Below are positions 24,001 through 36,000 of a stretch of 64,000 nt of DNA, piece after piece. The notes under the pieces are model-generated. The model was given only the letters and a program-made list of their open reading frames with translations, made no database searches and was not told where the DNA came from. How positions within the stretch are numbered: the stretch's first letter is position 1; the number at the start of each line of letters is the position of its first letter. Location: contig NC_087066.1 of NCBI RefSeq assembly GCF_963678635.1, positions 23,281,996-23,345,995 on the forward strand. The letters run 5' to 3'. Source of the stretch: Symsagittifera roscoffensis. Lineage: Eukaryota; Xenacoelomorpha; Acoela; Convolutidae. Both the position numbers and the translations under genes were made by a program.

Positions 24001-27000
24001 TGCTGTGGTTTTTTTTATTCAGTCAATTTTCGATTTATAACTAGGCTTTTTGACAATTTTTTTTACCATCTGAAAAATTGAATAAAAATGTTGAATGCTT
24101 ATATGCACAAGGTTAGCAAGCCTCTTGTTTTTGATAGAGTGTTGGTCCAAAACTTTTGGATATTTGTTTGACTTTTTCGATAAGACGAAGTTATTCAGAG
24201 CAAACCAAAAGTTTGTTTTTAGTCGTCGAGATGCTTTTTTGTAATCCAATGACGATTTTCAGAAGAAATTGGTCAGTTTTTGTTTGATATGACAAACTCA
24301 TTTTGATCAAATCTGAATGACATGATTTTTCAAGTTGTCGAGACTCATAGTTAACCCTCCAACTTGTTTTTTTTTGAAAAACGAGCTTCAAAACGATTCA
24401 ATGGTCAAGCCACTGAAATAGACCAATTTGAAAACTTTTATTCGACAGTTTGAGATTAAATTTGGAAGCGAACTTAAAAAAGTTATTAACAAGAAAAGAA
24501 CGAAAATTTTTATTATAGTTTTCGTTTAAAAAACACACGATCTATATAAATAAATGCGATCTTAACTTTCCACCTAAATTAATGAAAATACAAAATTACT
24601 AGGATCAAGTTACTATGTTTTTTTAATTATTTTTTTTTTAAATCATGTGTTTCTTAGCAAGAAAAATTTGAAAGATTGTTGCTAATTCTCCTGTCCAATT
24701 TGGAAGAAAAATGTTTGAAGTATTTTTTTGAAAGTATTTGAGTCAGTGTTTTCTGACAGGCTTCTGACAGGTTTTGAAAACTGGAACCAAAAATACGAAC
24801 CTTTGTTTTCAGGTCTAAAATAGTTTTAACTAAAGCTTGTTAAAAATTTTTTATCACGAAGCCAAAGTATTTTTAACAATGTCAGAAAACCGGCAATCGA
24901 AAAATTGTTGGCTCTCAATAAACCACTACAAGCGTTTTAAATATATATTATGCAGTTTGAATACAGTACTCAATGGTCAAACAATAGTTGAAACCAACGG
25001 TGGAACGATGAAATTGCAGCCAATCAAACTTGCCAGTATCGTTCATGCAATCAACACAAGTATTGGTCATAATCATAGCACACGGCATCCAGTGACCCTG
25101 GAATCTGTAATCATGGACATCGGGCTATGCCTCAATTTGGCAAATTATGTTTTTTTGCTAATGCAGGCTTCCGTTCAACTCGTTTCATTCCCAGATGGCA
25201 ACATGCTTTCTAGCGCATGATTCCTAGACTCTTAACTCCACCATCTGCTATTCCTGTACAGATTACGAGTTCAATTATAAATAGTGGTACATTTGCCAAC
25301 GAGTAAACCGAATCATTATGTGTCCCAATCTTGATGGCCTAACCAGGTACTGGTTTTGTTTCTTTGTCACCTGCATATTCTGGTGGTGACTTCATATCAA
25401 CTGTAGCGCACCCGCCACCGGTTTTCCTTTCAGCGCCTCATGGTCATGCATTGCATTTCAGGCGCAACATTGTGTTCCTTTTGTACCGCATACTGTGTCA
25501 CATTCTATCAACGATTACTATACAGGTGATTCGAACTTATAGCGATTGGCAACTACAACTCGAATTGTCACGCTTGTTCCATGTTTTAGTGCTGAAACTT
25601 TTTTTAATATGACAACTGTTGTCCCACCGTGTAGCACAACCGTCCTATTCTAATGATGACATTGTATATTTTGAAACTCCGTCAATTAATCCTCAACATG
25701 TTCCGCAGTTTGTCCATAATAAAAAAACAGGTTATAATTCAGTCAACGAAAACTACGCATTGACTTCTGCTAACCTACACTAAGGTTTTTGATCGGATCG
25801 ATCTCTCACCGCTCGTGACTTAGCGGAATCAAAATTTCAGTGTCGCAAGGATCATCTTCCTGAATGGAAGTAAGCTCAGCTCGACGTCATTCCGCTAAGC
25901 ATGCACAAATGGTTGGTAAAATTGAGTCTACCGTTGATTTTGCTGATTTCACATTTCATGCAAAATTGACATTCTTGAAAACAGTCGTCACAGGGAAAGC
26001 CAAGTTCAGCTAAAAGGGCATTAAGTACAAAGTTGCAGCACCGGCCATTTTGTAACGGAAGTTTGGGCAACCACACGTTTTTAATGGCGCGCATCTTAAG
26101 TTTTTTCCCCAACTAGAGAGCACAATTCGCAAAGTATCATTAGTTTTTTCTCTGAAATATCTATCCCGGTAGTAGTTTTCAAATCATTGTCATTCAACGA
26201 TGATCTAAAAAGTGTTAACATGTTAAGTGAAGCTGTTATTAAACTTCCACCTAATCGTAAAGATACTTGGCCCATGCATAGCGTTGAGCCAAATTGACAG
26301 TGCTCAACATTCTTGGATTTTAATAAATATTTGAAAGAAAAAGCTGTGGGCATGGAAAATTGCGCATAGTAAACTCTAAGACAAAAACTGAGGAACCAGT
26401 TCATCCAAAAGCAGCTACAACTTTAGCAGCTAAAACCAAGTATCAAGTAATTTACAGGATAAGTCTAAGTATCTGCCATGTGTTTTATGCAAGGGGAGTC
26501 ATGGAATATTGAATGATGCTGTTTATGAAGATAATAATGCTGAACAGAAACTTTGCTTCGCAAGCTTCATCTGCAATAATATTAACCGATATTATACTGA
26601 GGTTAAAACGTGCCCAAAACCAGAGTGTGAGAGCTCACATAATGTCTCGCTCCACGGAGACAATAAATGGTTTCTTCGGAAGAAAAATTTCAGTTTTTCA
26701 ATTAAAGCTGGAGCTAGAAGATTCGAGGAGAATACAAATATTTCAACGGACGCCGTTATTAGTGATATATGGGACAATGAATCATCTAAGGGATTGTTGC
26801 CAATTGCAAAACTTTGTCTGACCTCGGATGAAAGCAGTCCCCTGGCGGTGTTTTTTTTTAATTGCATCTGATCATTCTTGAGTGTCTAAGTCTCTAGTTA
26901 GCCGTCTCGGCTTAGTACGAGAGCCTGTTAATCGGACTATCGTGGTCTTAATTTAACCAGCGTTGATGAGACTCGGAGAGTCAAGTTTGTTGTTTACTCC

Positions 27001-30000
27001 TAGCCAAACAATAGGGATTGGGTGTTCACACTGTGTGGCTACCTTAAAAACAAAATTCGAGTTTTGCGCCCACTCAATATATCTATGAGGAAGTTGAACT
27101 TATTATAGGACAAGACTACTACCACGCTGTTGCACCCTTTGAGTTGTTATCGCGAGAAAAATAACTCGTCATATTCCATTTGTTTGGGTCCATAGTTTGG
27201 GTCGTAAAAGGTCCGTTGCCGCCATCCGTTGGATCTAGTTCTTTGTGTTTTAAGAGTGTTGTTGAAGATTCCTCTTTAACTGAACAGCTAAAACTCTGTG
27301 ACGAGTTGGAATGCTATGGGTCTTTCAAACAAGTTGATGCCCTTTCCGGCGCGGATAAACAAACTCTATCCATCTTTAATTCTGAAACCCCTCAACATTG
27401 CGAAAGATTTTTTGTGCCCCAGCTTTGGATTGACAGTAGTGTCAGTCTGCCGAACAATTAATACCCTCCAGTCACCCAATTTAGACCCTTGGAGCAAAGC
27501 TTAAGTTAAAACCCTGAGCTGCGCTAAAGATACGAAGACAAAATTAGAAAAGACAATTGCAAAAGCAGTGTCAAAGCTATCAAACTGAATTTTCCACCTA
27601 AGTGATCCTAATGCGAGTTGTATCTTGCGCATCATCCCGTCGTAAGCCCGAAAGATTCGGATAAGGTGAGTCGAGTGGTTAATGGGCAGTTGCTTTTCGC
27701 TCAAGACTCAAAACCCTTCATCTTTGGCATAGCTAGCATGGGGCCATTAAAATTTTTTCATACCCAAGCTATAATACCGCTGCTACAGGTACACGGTAGA
27801 TTTCATCGAAAGCCCTAAAAGGTAGCAGCTGAGTTATTGGTCCGATCTTGCTTAAAAATACTGATAGACTTTTTCTACCCGATTAATTGTGATCAGAAAA
27901 ATTCGTTTGAAGGGTCCTTCCGGTGATGTCATTAATTGTTTGGAGATATCATCTTCTTTCGTCATCGATGTTGCATCCATCAAACATTCCGAACACGTGT
28001 TCAACTGGGAAAAGTTCAGCTCCTTTACGAGGTAAAAAGAGTAGTCGCCTTTATGTTGAGCATGCTGACTTCACGTAGGTATATTTTCGGTTTGGATTTA
28101 CGAATCATTGACTCCACTAAAATTAATATCGCAAAAATTGCACAAAAAAAGTTCATCAATCATAAAAGTCAGATGGAATTTTTTCCCGTTGAGGTGAAAA
28201 AATCACGACTTGTGCTCGCTTAGTGAACAACAAGTTGAAACTAAGCACCCAATATTACTCGACGCCTGTCAAACCTTTGCTTGTTGACCTAATGCCTCCA
28301 CCATAAGCGTTTTCATCAAAGCTTAGACTACATGCGCTCCGTTTCAAACATGAAATATGCAAAACCTGGGTTGCGTCGACTTCTTCGGTCTACCAAAAAC
28401 CAATGGGTAACATGTTCTAAACATGAAAACCTAGTAACAATCAGCCATTTAATTTCGAACATCTGAGAAAAGATGGGGACTTCTTTTCACTTGCCTTACC
28501 ACCAGGGATGTACACCGTGAGATTGTGCAACCTGTGGACATACTTCTTTTGTGATGGGCATTGAACTAATCATTGCGCCTCGTGGTACATCGAGCACAAT
28601 TTGGACCGATAACGGCACGACTGATTAAATACGGTGCGAAGATAAATTATTTGTCTGCATCAAAAATTGAAACAGCATGGCTCTGACCATTTTTGCAGAC
28701 AAAATTGTTTCTTGAAAACTTATCTCGCCACAAGCAAACCATCATGGCGGCTCCTGTGAGCGCCTTGTTCATGGGTAAAGCGCGTGCTCTGTGATATATT
28801 AGGCAGTAGTTGAGTTACTGAAGAGGTGTTGGGAACTGAAGAGGTGTAAGTCTTAGTTGAGCACTGTTTGAATTCAAGGCCAACCATTCCCATTAGTAAC
28901 GATTCACGTGAATTAGAAGCATCAACCTCAAACTTATTTTTGCATGGGAAACATGCCACAAGGTTTTCTTCGCCTTCACCTGGGGAATACTTTGATCACA
29001 AAAAGTATGTGGAAGCGCATTTTCACGCTATCCCTATTTGGTCTCGTTGGCTTCAAGAATTTGTTACATTACTGAGTTAGCGTGTCAAGTGGCACACTCA
29101 GTCTGACTTCACTCTTAAGACAGGCGACCTAGTATGATTAACTGAACCCGATAGTCCGCGTGATTATTACCCTCCATCCCGAATTGCTAAGCTAAACTAT
29201 CGACTGGACCGTTGCGCAGGATCCACCCTTGTTATAACCGCAACAAGCAAACTTCCTCGGCCGACCGTTAAACGTGTTCCGGTTTTTCCGGAGTTTTGGG
29301 TGCGGATCTTTATGCTGAAAGCGTAAATTGAACGCAATTTCTTTGGCTTAAAAACAACCATACATAAGAACTTTTGACCGAGCGGTCTAAGTTAATAGAC
29401 AAAACTAACTAGACCAATCCGACGTAGGTTTGAGTCCCCCACGTGCCCATGTTTTAACATACTAAATCAGGGATTTTAACCTATTTGACCTTTTTAACTG
29501 TTTTTCGTTTCTAATCTGGTTCAACCTTGATTACGGCTCACCGTCGAAAATAGCATTTTGTCTCGAGGACACTACCGGTTCATGTGGCTAGCTTGCGCCA
29601 ATTTATATGATTTTCTAGGCAGGTTATTAATGGTTTGTGATGTTTTGTTCAAACGAAAATATTATTTAAAAAAGAATTTTCCGAGAGTTTATTTGCTGAT
29701 ACTTAATTCAAGCATTTGAATTCTCATAATTTACCAATTTATGGAGATTGGGTGCGCACAAAAGTTTCAATCAGAGAAAAATTTTAAAATTTCTTGAAAA
29801 TTGACCAGCCTAAATGAGAATGAACTCTCCTAATTTCTCATTTATAAAAAAAAATTTTCTTTTTAGAATTTTTAATTGATTCTGAGAGCGTTATTTAAGA
29901 TCCGCTTGCGAAAGCTGAACTTCGAAAAATTACACGATTCAATCAAAAGTCTTCACACTTTAACTCTTAATCAGCACAAGTTCTCACCTGTATTTCAGAC

Positions 30001-33000
30001 CATATACAAGTATTGGGCAATCGCACCCTCGTGTGTTCGTAAGGCAAAACACCATTGTCAACATCGCCGTACCTGACAACAATGTTTAATTGTCAATGAA
30101 GCATTTAAATGAGATAACACGTATGAAAGTTGTTTACAATGGAAAATACCGGTTCATTGTCATAACTGCAGGGTCAAGTGCTGTCACTGTAGGGTAGTAG
30201 ATGAAGTCGTTTTTGGGATCCAACATCTCGAAATCCTTCTTCAGATTTCCCATCTGCTTTGCTTGAGCGCACCAGTTGCGAAAGCTACAAAAACGTAGTT
30301 TGCAATAATTATAACTTTTAGGTGGTTAGGTTGTATCTCACTGGTATATATGATCTTCAGAAAAAATTTCAAGAAACTTCAGCATTACTGTAACGATTCA
30401 AATATGCTTGTAGTATTTTTTAAGTTATTATGCATCTACTTTTCCAATCAATCGAAGCAGTGGTAGATTTGAAAAGGGGACGGAGAACTCCCCCTCCTCC
30501 TCAGAGATTTGATTTGGAATTTTTTCTGACACCCAATTCTGGTAGAAAAATGCTTAAAATTAGCAAAAGGCTGTGACTCGCCTTTAGATAATGATATTGT
30601 GTTGATTTTGTCAAAATATTCCGAAAAGTGCGTTAAAACTCACATTTTAGCCTGTTTTGTGAAAGTTTGAGTTTTTATAAAGATTTGAGAGAGCTCGGAA
30701 AGAATTTTTTTGGGCCTAAAATATAAAAGAATGCCCCCCCCCCCCCCCCACCCCTCGAAAACCTCCTAAGTCCGTCTCGCACCCCAGGATCATATCATCA
30801 AAATCAGCTTCTCAACTCCACTCGAAATTTGGGTTCGATTTTAAAAGTTAGCTCAGAGCTTTTTTGTCTAAATTCAGTGGAAAAAATCAATTTGGGTATT
30901 TTGAGCCTTGAGCTTTTGAAACTGGTGCTATCAAAACATTTCGATCCTTCTGTCAAAAAATGGTATCGAGAGAAATTGCTAATAAAGTTTTACCTTGAAC
31001 CACTTCTTGGCGAGAGATACTCCGGTTTGAGCTCACATTAAAAATTAGCGATAAAAAACGGAAAAACACAGCGATCGCCATGGATGAGTTATCGATGTTC
31101 ATTGCCACAATAGTAATTTTTAGCGATAAGATTATCGCTAATTTGGCTAACTTTCACCGATGAAACAGCGATAAAAAAGCTATCAAAATGAGCAAAAAAT
31201 AGTGAACAGCCGGCGTTCGATCCCGCAACCCACGATCATCAGATGTCATATAATTAAAATACCTAACGATTTCATAAAATTAAAATCCGTACGGTTTTGT
31301 TAGGGATTTTAATTTTATGACATCTGATGATCGTGAATTGATTTTAAAAAAAAAACTTTCAAAACAGATTTAAGAGTTTTGGCCTGATGATTTCGATAGG
31401 CTGCTTGTATTGCAGGAGCAAGTCCACATCACTGAACTTCATCCCAGCTTCGGCCCACTCGTCTTTCGACTCACTGGAAGCTTTCCTCACACAGATAAAG
31501 ATCAACCCAAACGCTAGGAAGCTGACCAGCAGAGCCAGAGACAGATACTGGAAACCCAGAATGTGATCTTCACTCTCGTCTGCCGCAGGTTTTCTAGAAC
31601 ATTCTCATTTAGAAGATAAGTTGCGATAAATCGACAATTTTAAGTGAAGATTACCTACAACAAAATCGATCTTCAAAAAAAAACAGATGGAACATTTTTG
31701 AGCACAGTTTCATATTCATTCGTGCATAATTGTTTCTAACATCTCGAAACCCTCGAGTACGTAGCTACTTGCATGCGTGACGCTTAGCATAGGCAATTGA
31801 AATAAATACTAACTTTGATGCGGCGCGCGTCAGTTTGACTTTTTGTTGCAATTGTAAGAACATGGCCAACAGACAGTTGGCAAAGAGTCAATGAGCGCAA
31901 GTAATCAATAGAAAAAGACTGACTGGTTTTTTGAAACATATCAACTTTCATGTTCTGAAGAAACAATAGATGGTTGACACTTTTTTGATAAAACTAGCCC
32001 GATTTGAGAAAACTGGGTCAATTGAAAAAAACTTCGCTGGAAAATCTCATAATTAAATTCCTTTTTCGAAATTAGAGGTCGATCACGTTTTTCAAGACTT
32101 TTACACTTTTGCTGATCGATAGTGGAGTTTGCTTTCATTTGAAAACTAAAACTCATTTTCCTTTCAACTGCAGAAATCAACTGAACTTACATAAAACCAA
32201 AAAACAATTCGCGAAAAATAAATTTGTGCTCGAAATTTTTTAAAGACTTTATCTGAAAAAAAAAACATCATCACGACCTATATAAAAGTCTGGACTACTT
32301 TCATATGCTCGTTAACACTCACTCAATTCTAATTGCGCTAATACCAGCATGCTAAGCGGCCCGCATGCAGGCATGGTCCCCGAAACCCTCACCACCTAGA
32401 GGGCCCCTATTTTGGTAGCTCTTTTAAAAAGCTTGTTTTTTGAGTTCCTAAAGTTGTCCAAAATTACCCCAAAATCACCTAATTTTATTCCCGAAAATCA
32501 CTTGGACTAAAAACTTAGAAATTTCAAAATCAAGGTCGCAGAGTTCTCATATTAAAGTTAGTAAACATTTTATTATTTTTGCCGAAAAACAGTCACCCAC
32601 CAAAATGTGATTGCGGCACCACTTTTTGAGTTTTAGGAGGAAATTTCTTGTCAATTGCTTTCTAATTGATGATTTTTCCAATTAGAATTAGGTTATACTA
32701 ATTATACTAATCAATAAAAAAACCAATTTACATGGTCTTCTAAGCATCAGTTGAACTTGAACTAAAACGAATTGTCTTCTGTTGAATTTTTTCTCTTTAC
32801 TAAAATTTTTGAAATTGTGGTGGTCAAGATGTGATGAATTTTCAGCTTTCTGGGCAGGGAAAGCTCAACTGAAGGCTTTTCTCGTCTCCAGTGTGATGAA
32901 GTTGAAAGTGGAACTTTATGAAATGCGGTAAGTGTCTTCTTAAATTGTCCACCACATTACTGAGCACGAGTTTGCGTTTAAGGATGTCCTTGCTACGGTA

Positions 33001-36000
33001 TCTCTTGGATCTCCATACCTTTCGGTAAATTGAGTCTGCATTGGTTTCAATTTGTCTTCAGTATGCATATGATCGTTGAGACCAGCACAAAAGTCAGATA
33101 CACGTCTTTTGTTTTACTCACAATAGAGAACTAATTTAAGGCTCGAAAAAACCTCGTGCTTTACGCAAAAATCTCATACGTTGTATTTTCCGTGCTAAAA
33201 ATTATGGCCGTCTTGTGTGTAAAAGCCAATTTAGGTAATTCAGACCAGCTTCAGCCTGATGTAATTATGAACTGCTTGATATATTAGGTTAATAGCGTGT
33301 TTTAAAGTTCGACTTTTCTCTTAGTCCACTGAGAAAATGCGGCTCTAAGTCTCAGCGTTGTTTCGAGTTCCGATGACCAATAAGTAAAATCAATTATCAT
33401 AAAAGTGCTTCCATTGTTATAGATAATTAGCTGCGGAAAACCAAAAACTTGATTTTTTTTTCTAAAAACTTAGTGGTTTCATTTGATTCTGCATGTGTAC
33501 ATAGATAAACTAGTATAAATCGTGAAAAAGCATCGACAACCGCTAGGTAAAAATTTTTGCCCTTGCTCGGTGGTCTTTGTGGACCTATGTGATCAAATTG
33601 AAAAGTTTTCTCTGAGCCATTGTCCCTATTGTTGTAGAGAAGCTTTTTTTAAGTCCCTCATTTTGAGTTTATTCTTCTGACATTCTAAACAGTCATCAAG
33701 TAGCATTTATACCCCTTTCTAAAATCCGAGCCAACAGAAATAAATATTGATAATTTCGAAAACATTTAGGTTCATTATTATGGGCACTGCGAGGATGATT
33801 ATTCGAAAGCACTAAATACGCAAAAATTTGGTAAAAAGTTAGTTTGACTCTGAGTGCAACTAGCATTACACTCATTTAAGACTAAGAAATTGCTTTGTTC
33901 GTCATTGATCAAAAATTAGTTTTGCTTAAAACAACTTTTCTGAATTTCTTCCCTAGTGATAAATATTTTTTTTTTGTTTCTGACAGGTTTTTCATTGTTT
34001 TTCAAGCGTTTTTTTACTAATTGTTTCTTACAGATTTCTCATTGTTTTTCAAGCGTTATTTTTACTAACTAGAATTTAATTTTGTTGTACTGTTCTTCCC
34101 GATTTTTGTCAATTTTGAAATTTGCAGTTTTTGGTTCTTAAAAGGTGAAAAAGGTTTTTAGTTTGGTGTCTAAGGAGTTTAATTAACTTAACAATCGGTT
34201 CACAGTTTGTATGATCGTTCCGGTTGTGGCCAAGTTTAGAAGGAAGCTATTTTCGATATCACCCTCAACTTAATTGATCTATTCTGGTTAGTCTCGGGAA
34301 TTCTTCAATGAGGCAATTTTGTCAGGAGTTTACTCATATATGGTTTTGTCCGTTACATCAGAAAGCTTTTTTATCTGATTAATTTGATTTCCGAAAATAA
34401 AAAAGGTTACTTTGTGAAGCGCGGAAACAATGCCACATAGTTCACGTTGTTGTGGTGGCGTTTTTTGTTCTCCTCTAAAAAAGACTCTGGAAATTGCGGA
34501 TACCTTCTTTTTCTTTTCTCGAAAATTCTTGTTTTAAAATGCATCCTGTTCCCATTTTTTGGCAATCTGCATGAAAGTGAAATTGATAGTTGTTAATTGG
34601 GATAGCATTTAGAATATCATGATAAAAACTGCTTTCATTTTTTTCACTTCGTTTGCTGGTAGCCACTGAAAAACCTGTTTTCACTGTTTGACAGGTCTGT
34701 GATAAAGAAAAATGTTCTGTCTAGAGCAGTTTTCAGATTTACTTGTATTAGCAGAGAATAAGTTTTTTATGTGGCGATTTGTTTGTCTTTTCTGAGTCTG
34801 CCAAGAGGTATCATCAATGTATTAGATAGCTTTTTAAATTTTATGAGAGATTCGAGTGCATATCTCCTTAAGATACTGAAGAAGTTTGGAAGTGGTTTTA
34901 AACAAAGAATCCTACTTGATAAAAATTTTGTCGACCTTAACAAAAAAGCTCATCAATTTTTGTGGTTCACCGGTTAATGGAATCTGATGTCATGCCTAGG
35001 CTAGATCACATTTTAAAACATGATTCATTGATGCTTGTCATCAGGGCTTGTATTGGTTATAATGGCCAAATACTGTTTCTAGTACCGGTTATCAAATTTA
35101 GATAATTTGCATACAGGACTTTCACATAGGTTTTTTGGCAGAATGTTAGCAGGGTTCACAAACGATGAGTTCAAACGTCATTTTTATTCATATCTTTGAC
35201 TATACCTACTTCAATCATTTCATCAATATCTATCAAGTTTGTCTTTCAACTGAAAAATTATTTTGCTGGATCTTTGCTTTTTGAACGTAGCATCCTGTTT
35301 CAATGGTGTATGGAATTTGTGTTATGTTCTACCAATGTCTTTTTTATTACGCGAATACACGTCTCGATCTTCTATAATCATTTAGGTTAAATCAGCAAAT
35401 ATTAGGTTAAATATCATTTCTGTTAAATCAGAAACAACATCCGTTTACTCACGTTGTGAGAAGTCATAAACAGAAGAAAAAAAATTGATGGTAATAACAA
35501 TTTATTTTGCTCATACTGATTAATTTTTCTCAGCCGAGAAAAAAAAATTGAAAATGTCTCAGTTACAGAGAAAAAATTTAACAAACAGAGCAATCAATTG
35601 TTATTTTGAATGTGACCTCTAAAGAGTTTTCGCGTCATACTAGGAATTCGTTGCTAATTCCTCCTCATTCTTACAGACAAGGAAAACCAGAAAAAAGTTG
35701 TTCAAACTATTTTGAGATACGTTTGCTGTATCAAACACTTCAGCATCTCGTTGATTTTTTTTTGAGACTTAGACAATTATTGTGAAAAAAAATTATTTCT
35801 AATCCAATTTCTCTAGCCTGCACGCAATTGTGCTCATGTGATCTATTGTGAAGTTTATGCTGCCGTAGTTAGTCTTTTGGAAAACTTTTCACTTGTCTCT
35901 AGAACACAAAAAATCTATCTGATTTCTCGATCTTCAGAGACCGCTGTTTCATTCTGAATCTAGAATCGCCAGACAATCTTGAAAAACCACTTTGGTATGC

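Larger units (their letters stand above)
25860..29326 (+). mobile_element. Decayed BEL/Pao-type LTR retroelement
   Basis: Plus-strand remnants in the canonical order: Gag-like DUF1759 block, paired zinc knuckles, protease-RT debris, integrase core and DUF5641-like tail. Base composition is less AT-rich than its surroundings. It lies antisense within the 6.7-kb phosphatase intron. LTRs were not found. Frames change every few dozen codons. Confidence 0.8.
33250..35400 (-). mobile_element. Decayed Ty3/gypsy-like element on minus strand
   Basis: Minus strand carries, from high to low coordinates: RT entry debris (about 35380-34960, with [13 protein letters not shown] then NPANIL), RNase H (34684-34475) and integrase (33705-33370). 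The plus strand is T-rich here, so the sense strand is A-rich as in the other gypsy copies. The element may extend toward 38 kb but I could not assign protease or Gag. Confidence 0.65.

Noticed and set aside
30734..30754. Poly-C run as a functional element
   Set aside because: A simple homopolymer, likely length-variable; nothing around it suggests a role.
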